Part shown: positions 45,305 through 55,866 of the stretch, one piece after another | How positions within the stretch are numbered: position 1 is the first letter of the stretch | Layout: each line of letters opens with the position of its first letter | Notes under the pieces: generated by a model | Told to the model about the DNA's origin: nothing | The model's input: only the letters and a program-made list of their open reading frames with translations | Database searches by the model: none | Source: Lysinibacillus irui | GTDB taxonomy: Bacteria > Bacillota > Bacilli > Bacillales_A > Planococcaceae | Direction: 5' to 3' | NCBI RefSeq assembly: GCF_028877475.1 | Contig: NZ_CP113527.1 | Span: 2,039,501-2,103,500, forward strand | Length of the DNA: 64,000 nucleotides | Made by a program: the position numbers and the translations under genes

Positions 45305-45886
45305 ATGAATAAATGGAAAGTCGCATTTTTCGCCTTAGCGGGCACAGTGCTTTTTGCAATCCTCCTCGTCGTTTTTTTAGCAACTAGACCAGTGGATGAC
45401 GTCAATGTTGCGAAGAGTTCTGCAGGTGAAAGTGAAAGCAAAGGGAATGTACTCGTTGTGCAAACCACAACAAAGGAATTAGAATCGATATCAAAAAAAT
45501 ATTTAAAGGATGCAGCGAAGGGCTCTCCTTTACCGCTTGATTTTACAATCGGTGATGATATTCAATTAAGAAGCACATTAACCGTGTTTTATACGGAAAT
45601 CCCGATTTCGATGAATTTTGATCCGATTGTGGATGAAAAGGGTAATATTATTTTAAAACAAACGGGCATGAATGTTGGACTATTGAATATTCCACCGGAG
45701 ACGACAATGAAAATTATGCGTGATTCGGTGGAATTTCCCTCATGGATTACAGTGAATCCGAATAAAGCAGAAATCTATATTGATTTATCGCGTATTAACA
45801 TCGCTTCAGGATCACGTGTTCGTGCCAAAGAGTTAGACTTACCAAAGGATAAAATATTATTAGAAATTATTGTTCCTGGTGAATAA
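45305..45886 (+). CDS. ypmS: YpmS family membrane-anchored protein (DUF2140)
   Basis: A 193-residue protein with one N-terminal transmembrane helix (about 5-27) and an outside domain of beta type, with GSPLPLDFTIGDDIQLRS and IPISMNFDPIV typical for the YpmS family. It begins 4 bp after the SGNH lipase gene, so the two are co-translated. Function is not established; tight linkage to YpmR suggests a common envelope-lipid role (inference). Confidence 0.9.
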   Translation: MNKWKVAFFALAGTVLFAILLVVFLATRPVDDVNVAKSSAGESESKGNVLVVQTTTKELESISKKYLKDAAKGSPLPLDFTIGDDIQLRSTLTVFYTEIPISMNFDPIVDEKGNIILKQTGMNVGLLNIPPETTMKIMRDSVEFPSWITVNPNKAEIYIDLSRINIASGSRVRAKELDLPKDKILLEIIVPGE

Positions 45887-45898
45887 GGAGTGAGATGA

Positions 45899-46853
<955 letters not shown>

Positions 46854-46857
46854 CGAC

Positions 46858-46889
46858 ACCTAGCAGGAGCAATCTTGCTAGGTTTTTTT
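46858..46889 (+). terminator. Terminator after msrB
   Basis: CCTAGCA (46859-46865) / TGCTAGG (46876-46882), then T7. Confidence 0.88.
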
Positions 46890-46904
46890 GTTGATCATCG
46901 GGTT

Positions 46905-48185
46905 GGATATCCGGAGCGAAAGCTGCTATTGGAAGTGGAGGATAGCAATGTCAAAATTGAAGGAAAGCCGTACAAAGCGAGGAGTTTAAAACTCTTGTTG
47001 ATGGATAAAATCAAGAAAGTGGTGGATAGAACGCGCAAAGTGAAGGATAGCGCATAAAGCGGTGGATAGAACGCGCAAAGTGAAGGAGTGCCGCATAAAG
47101 CGGAGGATAAAATCCTCTAATCGAAGGATAAAGCTAGGAAAGTAGTGGATAGAAAGCCCAAAGTGAAGGATAGCAGCATAAAGCGGAGGATAGAATCCTC
47201 TAATCGAAGGATAAAATCAAGAAAGTGGTGGATAGAACGCCCAAAGTGAAGGATAGCCGCATAAAGCGGAGGATAGAATCCTCTAATCGAAGGATAAAAC
47301 CAAGAAAGTGGTGGATAGAACGCCAAAAGTGAAGGATAGCAGCATAAAGCGGAGGATAGAAACCTCTAATCGAAGGATAAAGCCAAGAAAGTAGTGGATA
47401 GAACGCCCAAAGTGAAGGATAGCCGCATAAAGCGATGGATAGAACCCTCTTATCGAAGGATAAAGCCAGGAAAGTAGTGGATAGAACGCGTAAAGTGAAG
47501 GATAGCCGCATAAAGCGGAGGATAGAATCCTCTAATCGAAGGATAAAACTAAGAAAGTAGTGGATAGAACGCCCAAAGTGAAGGATAGCCGTATAAAGCG
47601 GAGGATAGAATCCTCTAATCGAAGGATAAAACCAAGAAAGTAGTGGATAGAACGCGCAAAGTGAAGGATAGCCGCATAAAGCGGAGGATAGAACCCTCTA
47701 ATTGAAGGATAAAGCCAGGAAAGTAGTGGATAGAACGCGTAAAATGAAGGATAGCCGCATAAAGCGGAGGATAGAATCCTCTAATCGAAGGATAAAGCCA
47801 GGAAAGTAGTGGATAGAACGCCCAAAGTGAAGGATAGCCGCATAAAGCGGAGGATAGAATCCTCTAATCGAAGGATAAAGCCAGGAAAGTAGTGGATAGA
47901 ACGCCCAAAGTGAAGGATAGCCGCATAAAAAGGTGGATAGAATCCTCTAATCGAAGGATAAAACCAAGAAAGTAGTGGATAGAACGCGCAAAGTGAAGGA
48001 TAGCCGCATAAAGCGGAGGATAGAATCCTCTAATCGAAGGATAAAACCAAGAAAATGGTGGATAGAACGCCCAAAGTGAAGGATAGCAGCATAAAGCGGA
48101 GGATAGAATCCTCTAATCGAAGGATAAAACCAGGAAAATAGTGGATAGAAAGCACAAAGTGAAGAATAGCCACACAAAGCAATCA
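46905..48185. repeat. Tandem array 4, 83-bp unit made of four ~21-bp GGATA modules
   Basis: TCCTCTAATCG-type landmarks occur at 47113, 47196, 47279, 47362, 47445, 47528, 47611, 47694, 47777, 47860, 47943, 48026 and 48109: thirteen copies exactly 83 bp apart. Each unit has four modules of 21, 21, 20 and 21 bp beginning GGATA. Two small inverted repeats recur, CCGC-ATAAA-GCGG and GAGGAT-AGA-ATCCTC. 46905-47050 is a decayed start of the array. The period is not divisible by 3, so it is not a repeat protein gene. It lies between converging msrB and a chemoreceptor gene. Confidence 0.95.
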
Positions 48186-48214
48186 GCGAGTACTACTAGA
48201 AAACTCAAAAATAA

Positions 48215-48244
48215 GAGGGAATCCCAAAACGAAAGGATTCCCTG
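48215..48244 (-). terminator. Terminator of the chemoreceptor gene
   Basis: AGGGAATCC (48216-48224) / GGATTCCCT (48235-48243), 17 bp past the stop on the minus strand. On that strand the hairpin is followed by CTTATTTTTG. Confidence 0.75.
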
Positions 48245-48260
48245 GAAAGCTAAAGTATAT

Positions 48261-50087
48261 TTAAACTTTAAACTCACTCACTAAATTTCGGAGGTTGTCT
48301 GCTTGTTGGGCCAGTTCAGTGGCTGCTGCGTTGATTTCCTGCATGGATGCAGAGCCTTGTGTTGCTGCTGCAGCAGATGTTACGGTGTTGGCTGCGGATT
48401 GTTCTGCATAGGCATTGACGTGAACAAAGTCATTTGCCACGGCATTGCTAAAGTCTAGTGTCGTCGCAATTTTATCTACCATGGCTGCGATAATGGATGT
48501 TGTTTCTTCTGTATGCATTAAAATATTGGCTAATGATTGGTTCGTTTCATTGGTTACTTCCACGCCTCGGATGACAGTAGTGACGCCTTCATGATTTTGG
48601 GCGATGATTGACGTGACTTCATTTTGAATAGAAGTGACAATGGCAGTTACTTCTTTCGCTGCACTTTGTGATTGTTCAGCTAATTTGCGAACCTCATCAG
48701 CCACCACTGCGAAGCCTCGACCATGCTCGCCAGCTCGTGCTGCTTCTATGGCCGCATTTAAAGCGAGAAGATTGGTTTGCTCGGAAATGGCCGTGATGGT
48801 CCCAATGATGGAAGTAATGTCGGCAGATTTACGACCTAATGCCTCCACAGTTGATGTTGTGGAAGCCATTGTTTCTTCAATGGACTGCATAACGAGCGAG
48901 GATTGTTCCACTGAACGGCTCCCTTCATCGGCTGCTTGCTGCATGGCAACAGAGGCGCGATGGACGGCACTAGCTTGTTCTGTAAGCTGATGCATAGAAT
49001 GCTCCAGATCACTCATTTTTTGCTGGGCACTATGCATACTGGAAATGGTATTATCACTATCACTCGCAATATCAGCTGTTGCATCCGCAATATCCTGAAT
49101 CGTACGGGCATTTTCATCTGCTAGCGACATTAGCTCCTGGCTACTACTTGATACATGATCAGCTAATTCACTCACACGACGTATTAAATTGGAAATCGAT
49201 TCGATTAATGTGTTCGTCGAAGCGGCAATAATCGAGAATTCATCATGATTACGAACTTTTACACGTCTCGTCAAATCGCCTCCTGCTTGTGCTATATCAA
49301 GGATAGAATCGTTAATTGCCTGGGTATTGCGTTTTAAAGATTTAAAGAGCATGAAGCCAAAAATGATAATAGCTAAAAAGCCTATGATAGATACGATAAA
49401 GAATGTAGTAATCGAAATATTGACCTGTTGATTAAGCTTGTCCAATTTGGTTTTATTGGCATCATCCATGACCACATTAATGGATTCAATATTATTATCA
49501 ATATGTGTTTTCATCGTTTCCCCAGCAGCACCCATCATCAGCTTACGAGCCTGCTCAAGACCTAGCTCGTCGCGCATCGTCATCACTTTTTCTGAGTAAT
49601 CAAGATAATTTTTATAATATTGTTCGATGGCCTGCATATGACCAAGCTCTAATTGCCGATCTTTAAATTGTTCTTTTAATGCAGCTAGCTTTTTATTAAT
49701 GGTATCAATTTTTAAATGATAAGAAGTAGAATAAATGCCATTACCTGTAATTAAATAGGATTGTTCTAAATTTGTCAGTCTAGCAATTTCATAGGCAAGT
49801 TGATTAACGGTTAGTTGTTCCTGGACATTTTTCTTAGTGAAATCCTCCATTTGCTGCTGCAAATTCTGTATATTGACATACGACAATATACCCATAACAC
49901 CGTTAATCACAATAAGTAGTGCAAACATAATAAGCACTTTGCCCCGAATTAAATGATAAAAACGTTGTCGTTTCTCTTTAATAGGAGGGAGATCGTTCCC
50001 AAGTGTCTCTTGTGTTGAAGCTTTCTTTCTTTTAAAGAGAGACGGGCGTTTTTTCACTGTATTTCGCGCTTTTTTAGTCTTTTTCAT
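48261..50087 (-). CDS. Methyl-accepting chemotaxis protein with four-helix sensor domain
   Basis: A 608-residue receptor. A very basic cytoplasmic N terminus (about 1-50) precedes TM1 (about 55-75), an external helical domain of about 165 residues of 4HB_MCP appearance ([33 protein letters not shown]), TM2 (about 245-265), HAMP and the signalling hairpin ([20 protein letters not shown]). ATG at 50087 has AGGAAGG about 8 nt upstream; the ATG at 50093 overlaps that site. Ligand unknown. Confidence 0.92.
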   Translation of the reverse strand: MKKTKKARNTVKKRPSLFKRKKASTQETLGNDLPPIKEKRQRFYHLIRGKVLIMFALLIVINGVMGILSYVNIQNLQQQMEDFTKKNVQEQLTVNQLAYEIARLTNLEQSYLITGNGIYSTSYHLKIDTINKKLAALKEQFKDRQLELGHMQAIEQYYKNYLDYSEKVMTMRDELGLEQARKLMMGAAGETMKTHIDNNIESINVVMDDANKTKLDKLNQQVNISITTFFIVSIIGFLAIIIFGFMLFKSLKRNTQAINDSILDIAQAGGDLTRRVKVRNHDEFSIIAASTNTLIESISNLIRRVSELADHVSSSSQELMSLADENARTIQDIADATADIASDSDNTISSMHSAQQKMSDLEHSMHQLTEQASAVHRASVAMQQAADEGSRSVEQSSLVMQSIEETMASTTSTVEALGRKSADITSIIGTITAISEQTNLLALNAAIEAARAGEHGRGFAVVADEVRKLAEQSQSAAKEVTAIVTSIQNEVTSIIAQNHEGVTTVIRGVEVTNETNQSLANILMHTEETTSIIAAMVDKIATTLDFSNAVANDFVHVNAYAEQSAANTVTSAAAATQGSASMQEINAAATELAQQADNLRNLVSEFKV

Positions 50088-50335
50088 CGCCATCACCTTC
50101 CTATTTTTTTCAATAGTCGATTTCAATTTTATCTTATTTTACTAGATATTTCTATTGTTATTTCTAAAAATTAAAATTTTTCAGATAAAAAGAGACTATG
50201 ACAAAAGTCAGGATAGTCCAAGAATATAGTGCTAAAATGCTGGATAGGTAAAATATCTTAGTAGTAGAAGTTATGACGAATCCTTATTTTTTTGATACAC
50301 TAGCAAAAGCTAATGTATAAAAGGGGAAATGTTTG

Positions 50336-50554
50336 ATGAAAAAAAGTTTCTATTTGTATGTCCTCACATATCGTGGTGGTGATTGGACTGACCCTAAAGT
50401 ACGCTTTGCAGAGGAAATGTTCCATGAGCATAATTTTCCAAAACAAAGCACAGACTTTCATGAGCTGTCCGACTATATTGAGTCCTATGCTACGGAAAAC
50501 TTAACAATTGAAACATTTGATACTTTATGGGCACTCTATGAAGAGCATGCCTAA
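50336..50554 (+). CDS. yozE: YozE family (SAM-like fold) protein
   Basis: A 72-residue soluble protein. [42 protein letters not shown] is the characteristic YozE/UPF0346 sequence, here of normal length. Start taken as ATG 50336 with AAGGGGA upstream; a TTG one codon earlier is possible. Function of the family is unknown. It stands alone. Confidence 0.9.
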   Translation: MKKSFYLYVLTYRGGDWTDPKVRFAEEMFHEHNFPKQSTDFHELSDYIESYATENLTIETFDTLWALYEEHA

Positions 50555-50665
50555 TTGTATGAATACTATAAATAATTTTTTAGTTGCTAGACGTCTAGCA
50601 TTGCGTAAATGACAGAAACACAGTATTATTTATAGTGATAACTGACAGAAAAGAGGGATTGCAGT

Positions 50666-51373
50666 ATGAGTGTTCATATTAATGCAAAAAAAGGTGAAAT
50701 TGCTGACACAATTTTACTTCCAGGAGATCCATTACGTGCAAAATACATCGCGGAAACATTTTTAGAAGATGTAACTTGCTACAATGAAGTACGAAATATG
50801 TTTGGTTATACAGGTACGTATAAAGGTAAACGTATTTCTGTACAAGGGACAGGTATGGGTGTGCCATCTATTTCCATCTATGTAACAGAATTAATGCAAG
50901 AATATGATGTTCAAAAATTAATCCGTGTAGGTACTTGTGGTGCAATTCAAAAAGATGTAAAAGTACGTGACGTTATTTTAGCGCAAGCAGCAACATCGGA
51001 TACACGTATGAACCAAATCATTTGGGGCGGCGCTATTGATTTCGCACCAATCGCAGACTTTGATTTATTATTAAAAGCATACAATGCAGGAAAAGATGCT
51101 GGTCTTAACTTACAAGTAGGGAATATCTTCACAGCTGATATGTTCTACTCAGATGAGCACCAAAATGAAAAATTAGCACAATACGGTGTACTTGCTGTAG
51201 AAATGGAATCAGCAGCTCTTTACACATTAGCTGCAAAATTCGGCCGTAAAGCACTTTCTGTACTAACAGTAAGTGACCACATTTTAACTGGCGAAGTAAC
51301 AACAGCAGAAGAACGTCAAACAACATTCAATGACATGATTGTTGTAGCGTTAGACGCAGCAATTCAAGACTAA
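50666..51373 (+). CDS. deoD: Purine nucleoside phosphorylase, DeoD type
   Basis: A 235-residue hexameric-type phosphorylase for purine (deoxy)nucleosides. Conserved [30 protein letters not shown], the base-binding [12 protein letters not shown] and SDHI with the catalytic Asp. GAGGGATTG precedes the ATG at 50666. Single gene with strong terminator, while in B. subtilis deoD is also monocistronic and in the same broad region. Confidence 0.96.
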   Translation: MSVHINAKKGEIADTILLPGDPLRAKYIAETFLEDVTCYNEVRNMFGYTGTYKGKRISVQGTGMGVPSISIYVTELMQEYDVQKLIRVGTCGAIQKDVKVRDVILAQAATSDTRMNQIIWGGAIDFAPIADFDLLLKAYNAGKDAGLNLQVGNIFTADMFYSDEHQNEKLAQYGVLAVEMESAALYTLAAKFGRKALSVLTVSDHILTGEVTTAEERQTTFNDMIVVALDAAIQD

Positions 51374-51387
51374 TCTAATAATTCATC

Positions 51388-51448
51388 AAAGCAACCGACC
51401 AACAGCCGACCATTTTTATGGAAAGGCTAGGTCGGTTGCTTTTTTTCT
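51388..51448 (+). terminator. Terminator after deoD
   Basis: AAGCAACCGACC (51389-51400) / GGTCGGTTGCTT (51430-51441), inner loop of 29 nt, then T6. Confidence 0.9.
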
Positions 51449-51520
51449 GGAGAAATTAAAAGGACTTTTCATAATTCCAAGAGAATAGGTAATTATAAAA
51501 ATCGTTAGGGGTGTATACAA

Positions 51521-52012
51521 GTGGCATACCAAATTCTTTCTAGAACGTTTCAAGTAGTTGGGTTAACTGGGAAAGGAGCATTTGAAAATTTTGATAAGGA
51601 AGTTCCTGCTCTTGCAAAACAATTATTAAATCGATCTCAAGAAATAAAAAATCATACAGGAATTGAAATGGCTTTGTTTGAGCCTAAAAGAGATAAGAAC
51701 CATCGCGTAGGGGAGTATTATGTAGGATTAATGGTGGATCAGGCATCTAGTGATGTGCCCCAAGGGATGGCGTTTATGGAAACAACTCATCAATATGTTA
51801 CAACAAGAGGGAAAGTATCGAAAATCGGTACGCTCCATTTAGATTTATTACAGTGGGCTAATGAAAAAAATTATACAAGAAATCTAGATTCATATATTGT
51901 GGAGACGTATCACCCAATGGAGGATGGGGAAGAGGAGGTGCAAATTTATTTACCGATTCATCAAAGAAGAAGCGTGTTTTGTCAAACACGCAAGATTATA
52001 GATTTTTTTTGA
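51521..52012 (+). CDS. GyrI-like / AraC-effector-binding-domain protein
   Basis: A 163-residue protein with a single SOUL/GyrI-like small-molecule-binding domain: VVGLTGKGAF at the start, EYYVGLMVD in the middle and ETYHPMEDGEEEVQIYLPI near the end. No DNA-binding domain. Relatives sequester or sense drugs and hydrophobic effectors. GTG start at 51521 has AGGGGTG upstream. Its 3' end overlaps the converging membrane-protein gene by 17 bp. Confidence 0.82.
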   Translation: MAYQILSRTFQVVGLTGKGAFENFDKEVPALAKQLLNRSQEIKNHTGIEMALFEPKRDKNHRVGEYYVGLMVDQASSDVPQGMAFMETTHQYVTTRGKVSKIGTLHLDLLQWANEKNYTRNLDSYIVETYHPMEDGEEEVQIYLPIHQRRSVFCQTRKIIDFF

Positions 52013-52271
52013 ATATTCCTATTAGAAGTGTAACCAGTCCGCTTAAAAATAGTATGGGAAACAAAATTATCAGTAGTCCTACTGCCGCAAACCCATCTCC
52101 TTCCGATATTCCATAGGGTATAGCAATAAGCCATGACAGTAAAGGAGCTATGACAATCATAATTGTTATTCCCCAAATGATACATTTCGTTTTTTTAGAT
52201 TTACCAAGCCCAATCATAAATACAATAGACATTACCAACAATAAAGTCACAATAACCATTCCAATTGCCAA
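51996..52271 (-). CDS. Small membrane protein, three helices, unknown
   Basis: A 91-residue very hydrophobic protein with segments at about 2-20, 30-50 and 62-85, ending IFKKNL. The start is a TTG at 52271 with AGGAGGG 6 nt upstream; the next in-frame ATG is four codons further in. Converges on and overlaps the GyrI-like gene by 17 bp. No family recognised. Confidence 0.7.
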   Translation of the reverse strand: MAIGMVIVTLLLVMSIVFMIGLGKSKKTKCIIWGITIMIVIAPLLSWLIAIPYGISEGDGFAAVGLLIILFPILFLSGLVTLLIGIFKKNL

Positions 52272-52467
52272 CTTAAACCCTCCTATTCTTTAAAAATAAA
52301 AGATAGTCGTGTTTTCAGTGTAACATATTCCCATGTAAACATAACGATGTAAAAAGGGACAATGGTTATTGTGGTATTATTTTCTATTGTTGTTTATAAT
52401 CCTCAACAACAACCAACAAACAAATTTTAACTAAAAAGTGGTCTGAATCAGTATCTAAATAGTTGAG

Positions 52468-52497
52468 AAAAAGACTACTCCATAAGGGTAGTCTTCA
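52468..52497 (-). terminator. Terminator of the GNAT gene
   Basis: AAGACTAC (52471-52478) / GTAGTCTT (52488-52495); on the minus strand a T-rich TTTCTC follows. Confidence 0.8.
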
Positions 52498-52502
52498 TCT
52501 AA

Positions 52503-53030
52503 TTAATCAGAAAGTAATGCGACAACCTTATTTATATCATTCCACTCATAAACTAATTCTTCTAAAACTTTCCCACCAATAGTAACCTGCAGGGATGTAT
52601 TGAGCGTTGCACCAAAATGTTCGTAGAAATATTTAGTATTATTTTCAGCGAGTACTTCTACAAATATAGTTTGATCATTTTTCAGACGGAAATAGACGAA
52701 TAAATCTTTCAATAATTGCTTTCCAATTCCTTTTCCTTGGTACTCTTCTAATAGATAGAGCGTTTCTACATAATTTGAATTTGGAAGGGGATTGGTGTCT
52801 CTTTTACTCGCAGATGCAAAGCCAATGATGTCACCCAAGTCATTTTCTGCGACAACTATATACTTATTACTATCTGCAAGCTGTTGTGCCCATAATTCTG
52901 TTCTTTGTTCATAGGATAAATTATTTAAATAGTCATCTGGCACGATATGTTTATAGGTAGTCCGCCAACTATCCACATGGACTTTCCCAATGCCCGTTGC
53001 ATCCTTCAAGGTAGCCTTTCGAATGATCAT
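52503..53030 (-). CDS. GNAT family N-acetyltransferase
   Basis: A 175-residue acetyltransferase: MIIRKATLKDATGIGKVH at the start, then VETLYLLEEYQGKGIGKQLL with the acetyl-CoA-binding QGKGIG loop (about 105-110), and FYEHFGA near residue 142 as the last core element. Start ATG 53030 with GGGGTGATAAA upstream. Substrate unknown; the N-terminal VDSWRTTYKHIVPDDYL is common in Bacillus GNATs of the same subgroup. Confidence 0.9.
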   Translation of the reverse strand: MIIRKATLKDATGIGKVHVDSWRTTYKHIVPDDYLNNLSYEQRTELWAQQLADSNKYIVVAENDLGDIIGFASASKRDTNPLPNSNYVETLYLLEEYQGKGIGKQLLKDLFVYFRLKNDQTIFVEVLAENNTKYFYEHFGATLNTSLQVTIGGKVLEELVYEWNDINKVVALLSD

Positions 53031-53165
53031 TTTATCACCCCATAGTAAATCTTATTAAACCAGATTATAACATAGTATACAGTTTATTTACTTAATAGGG
53101 TAAAATATGAAAAATGACTACGATTGTTGAGATTGATGTAGGATGATACTGGAGGAGGGTTCTAA

Positions 53166-53342
53166 ATGCAATTAGGCAGTGCAAACTATCAACTAACAGA
53201 TAGCTATTTTTTTATTATCGATCCATTGACAGTCATACTTTTAGGATTCCTTTTATTCTTTACTATGGTCGTTGGTTTTGTTTTATGGAAGAAAAGAAAA
53301 AAGCCCCGTTTGAACGATAGGTCTCACAAAGGGCTTATGTAG
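53166..53342 (+). CDS. Small single-helix membrane protein
   Basis: A 58-residue ORF with a very strong ribosome site (GGAGGAGGG) before the ATG at 53166. Residues about 18-42 form one hydrophobic helix (DPLTVILLGFLLFFTMVV), followed by a basic end KKRKKPR. The gene's last codons form an AAGCCC / GGGCTT hairpin that may serve as terminator. Family unknown. It converges on a DUF3923-like gene. Confidence 0.65.
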   Translation: MQLGSANYQLTDSYFFIIDPLTVILLGFLLFFTMVVGFVLWKKRKKPRLNDRSHKGLM

Positions 53343-53350
53343 ATAAGAGC

Positions 53351-53572
53351 TTATTGGATTCTTTTTTTATCCATAAAATGAATAATGGCCAGTTGCATGA
53401 GTTGGAAAAGTATAACAAACAGGAATACTACGGCTAAAATACCGAATGACAGCATTTTGATTTCAGGCGTTTGAACGGCTCCTGCTCCATCGACTTTCCT
53501 CACGCCAATAAAAACTGCGCCAGCAGCAAAAATAATGAGCCAAACGATATTTAGTAACCACCATATTTTCAT
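53351..53572 (-). CDS. DUF3923-like small membrane protein
   Basis: A 73-residue protein with two helices (about 4-22 and 43-65). The connecting RKVDGAGAVQTPEIK is the block I associate with the DUF3923 family of Bacillus. Start uncertain: ATG at 53572, or a TTG at 53578; the ribosome site GAAGCTGATT is upstream of both. Function unknown. Confidence 0.75.
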   Translation of the reverse strand: MKIWWLLNIVWLIIFAAGAVFIGVRKVDGAGAVQTPEIKMLSFGILAVVFLFVILFQLMQLAIIHFMDKKRIQ

Positions 53573-53678
53573 CTTCAATTGAATCAGCTTCTTTCGCTAG
53601 AATTTACATTAATTACAATTATATCATATAAAATGGAATTTTAATTAGTTTAGAATAACTTTTTGGGAAGGTGACAAG

Positions 53679-54062
53679 ATGAAAAAGTTGGGTATACTGG
53701 TTGCGCTACTTTCAGTTGGTGCAATCATTATCTTTAGTAATAAGATCTATTATCCGTCACTGCCCATAGACTCTATTACACAGAAGGAAGCTATTCGAAA
53801 AATAAATACGTCATCGAATGATTTAGTAGAACTTTCTAAAGATCATAATGCTACTTGGTACATCACAGCGATTTCCACTATGGGCATACAAAAGGTTGAT
53901 GCGGATATTCAACAACTGATGGAGAATGAGGGTTGGGTATTTCTTGAGAAGGAAGGGAGCGGGTTATTTTTCGAAAAAAATGAAGAACGGACGATTATCA
54001 CGACAGAAATGTGGACGAAGCAATATGTGCTTATTCAAGTTCCTGCACGAATAAAACAATAG
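53679..54062 (+). CDS. Exported or membrane-anchored protein, unknown
   Basis: A 127-residue protein with an N-terminal hydrophobic segment (3-20, signal or anchor) and an external domain without cysteines. GGAAGGTG precedes the ATG at 53679. The stretch TWYITAISTMGIQKVDADIQ resembles no family I can name. Seventy-eight bases downstream comes another exported protein gene in the same direction, so the two may form an operon. Confidence 0.7.
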   Translation: MKKLGILVALLSVGAIIIFSNKIYYPSLPIDSITQKEAIRKINTSSNDLVELSKDHNATWYITAISTMGIQKVDADIQQLMENEGWVFLEKEGSGLFFEKNEERTIITTEMWTKQYVLIQVPARIKQ

Positions 54063-54140
54063 CGTATGAGGTGTCAAGAAAATGGCATAATTCCTTTTCA
54101 ACAGGACAACATATACTAAAAAAGATAGAGGAGCGTTTAA

Positions 54141-54695
54141 ATGAACAGGCGTATGCTTATAGGACTACTGCTATCTGTTGGATGTCTGTATATTGCCACA
54201 ACGGACTACGTTTATGCCAATGAAAGTGATTCTCCACAACCTCTTGAAGAGTTTCTTCCTACAATCGGCTATAAAACGGTAGAGGCTGCTTTAAAAGAGT
54301 TCGAACAGTATAATAAAACAGAGCTGAAGCTACCTTTAAAGGTTCCACCAATTAGTTTTACACACCGCTTTGGACGATTTAATCAAATGAATGGCCATAC
54401 TAATCTGGAAATAGTAATGATGAATGATCAATTGCCACAAAATCATTTTAAAATTGATATTCGACCTGTTCAGGATAAAATGCCTTTTGAAAAGTATGTG
54501 ACCGATGTCTTTCTTTTAAAGAATGGTAGGGAGGCAGCCTATATTGAAAATCCGCGAATTGGTTTTCATTTGTTGGTGTTTGAAAGAGATCATTGGCAGT
54601 ATGTCTTCAGTATTGACAGTGATGTCGCAGATCAGGTATCAGTAGATGTGCTTCTTGATCTAGCTAATTCAATTAATGATCCAAAAAGTAATTAG
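54141..54695 (+). CDS. Exported protein, unknown
   Basis: A 184-residue protein with a signal peptide (1-26); SVGC at 13-16 is a weak lipobox, so it may be secreted or lipidated. The mature part (VEAALKEFEQYNKTELKLP, PPISFTHRFGRF) is mixed alpha/beta and not recognised. GAGGAG precedes the ATG at 54141. It converges on a small membrane protein gene 9 bp away. Confidence 0.75.
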   Translation: MNRRMLIGLLLSVGCLYIATTDYVYANESDSPQPLEEFLPTIGYKTVEAALKEFEQYNKTELKLPLKVPPISFTHRFGRFNQMNGHTNLEIVMMNDQLPQNHFKIDIRPVQDKMPFEKYVTDVFLLKNGREAAYIENPRIGFHLLVFERDHWQYVFSIDSDVADQVSVDVLLDLANSINDPKSN

Positions 54696-54704
54696 TACGC
54701 AAGA

Positions 54705-54866
54705 TCACTTTGCAGAAGTGGTCTTAATTTTTTTGCTTTCCTGTATCTCCTCCCGTAACCGTTTTATTTCTTCAGTTTGCGCCAAAATATTTTTATTAAC
54801 TTGTCTAATGGAATCATAGATCGCAATAATTCCAGCAATGATAAGAATGACAAATAATAAACCCAT
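54705..54866 (-). CDS. Small membrane protein with coiled-coil tail
   Basis: A 53-residue protein: one helix (about 2-18), then a charged helical tail with a heptad-like pattern (NILAQTEEIKRLREEIQ). The ATG at 54866 has AAAGGAG 8 nt upstream; the frame from 54920 lacks a ribosome site. Unknown function; many Bacillaceae encode similar single-helix proteins. Confidence 0.7.
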   Translation of the reverse strand: MGLLFVILIIAGIIAIYDSIRQVNKNILAQTEEIKRLREEIQESKKIKTTSAK

Positions 54867-54955
54867 GATGACACTCCTTTCTTTTTTACATTTTATTGTA
54901 TCATATAGAGGATTTTCCAAATATATGAAGAATTATAAGGTCGGAGGTGTTTTTT

Positions 54956-55522
54956 ATGCAGAGATATTTATATCATATGGTTCCGCGAGAAATGGTCGGT
55001 CAAGAGCTGATGCCATTACATCAGCTTAGGGAAATATCCCCGCATTTATATGAGCGATACACAAAAAAGTATTCTGATCATCCCGAGCGAATGAAACTGT
55101 TAACGAGGAAAATCCCTCACTTAAACTGCTTGTGGAACGATGTTGTACATTTCTTACCAATCCACCCTTTTCACATCTATAGCTTGTTAACTAAGCTAGA
55201 AATTGACATCAAAGAAAACTTAACGTTTTATCGAATTCCAATACAAAAACTAGCGCCTAATCAAAATGTCATATACCTATATTCAAAAGACAACTATCAA
55301 GGGCCAGCGGGAGAAATAGCGGCAGAGGATATAAAAATATTGATGATGGATGAATATAAAGAGCTGACACAACTGCCAACTGCAACCATTGACTATTTTA
55401 TAACGGAGAAAGAAAAAGGCAAGAACTTTGGGCTGTTTGCATATATTCCACATATTTTAAGCTTAGGCAAAGTGCGAGTGGATGATGTGGAAATCATAAC
55501 ATGGAATCAGATGATAAACTAG
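54956..55522 (+). CDS. Hypothetical protein, 188 residues
   Basis: A soluble 188-residue protein starting MQRYLYHMVPREMVG behind GGAGGTG. Motif-like pieces are the aromatic-basic N terminus (YERYTKKYSDHPERMKLL), HFLPIHPFHIYSLL and YFITEKEKGKNFGLFAYIPHIL. It resembles group-specific proteins seen in Bacillus, with no known function. It converges on a small membrane protein gene. Confidence 0.75.
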   Translation: MQRYLYHMVPREMVGQELMPLHQLREISPHLYERYTKKYSDHPERMKLLTRKIPHLNCLWNDVVHFLPIHPFHIYSLLTKLEIDIKENLTFYRIPIQKLAPNQNVIYLYSKDNYQGPAGEIAAEDIKILMMDEYKELTQLPTATIDYFITEKEKGKNFGLFAYIPHILSLGKVRVDDVEIITWNQMIN

Positions 55523-55539
55523 GAGAGTCGTATAGGCTT

Positions 55540-55788
55540 TTATGTCTTGTTAAATACTTTTTGAAGCAAATACACAATCAGTCGGATAATAAGTACGTAA
55601 ATAAATGCCTCAATTAAGCTTGTTACTAGTACCAGTACATATCGACCGAAATCCTCTAATTCATTAAATGAAAAATTTTGTATATGCCAATCAAAAAATA
55701 ATGCTTTGTAACTTGTCAGTAAAAAGGTTGGTATTAAAAGTAACCAGTAAAATAGCGGTAGCTTAAATTGATATCCTTTTACGAGCAT
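55540..55788 (-). CDS. Small membrane protein, two helices
   Basis: An 82-residue protein with hydrophobic segments at about 11-28 and 50-75. The ATG at 55788 has AGGAGGA upstream (AGGAGGAAATAGTATG); the frame from 55818 includes that site. No family recognised. Confidence 0.7.
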   Translation of the reverse strand: MLVKGYQFKLPLFYWLLLIPTFLLTSYKALFFDWHIQNFSFNELEDFGRYVLVLVTSLIEAFIYVLIIRLIVYLLQKVFNKT

Positions 55789-55866
55789 ACTATTTCCTCC
55801 TAAATTTTCCTTTAACATCTATAGTATAGGTCAAGTATTTGACAATCACAAGAAAGGAGAAATTCT

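Noticed and set aside
47117-48177. Repetitive proteins encoded on the minus strand of array 4 (and similar frames in arrays 1-3)
   Set aside because: An 83-bp period shifts frame in each unit, and there are no ribosome sites or signal sequences. Open frames follow from lack of stop codons in the repeated motif.
46905-48185. CRISPR array or other spacer-repeat system
   Set aside because: The repeats are contiguous with no unique spacers, and no cas gene is present in the window. The same holds for the other three arrays.
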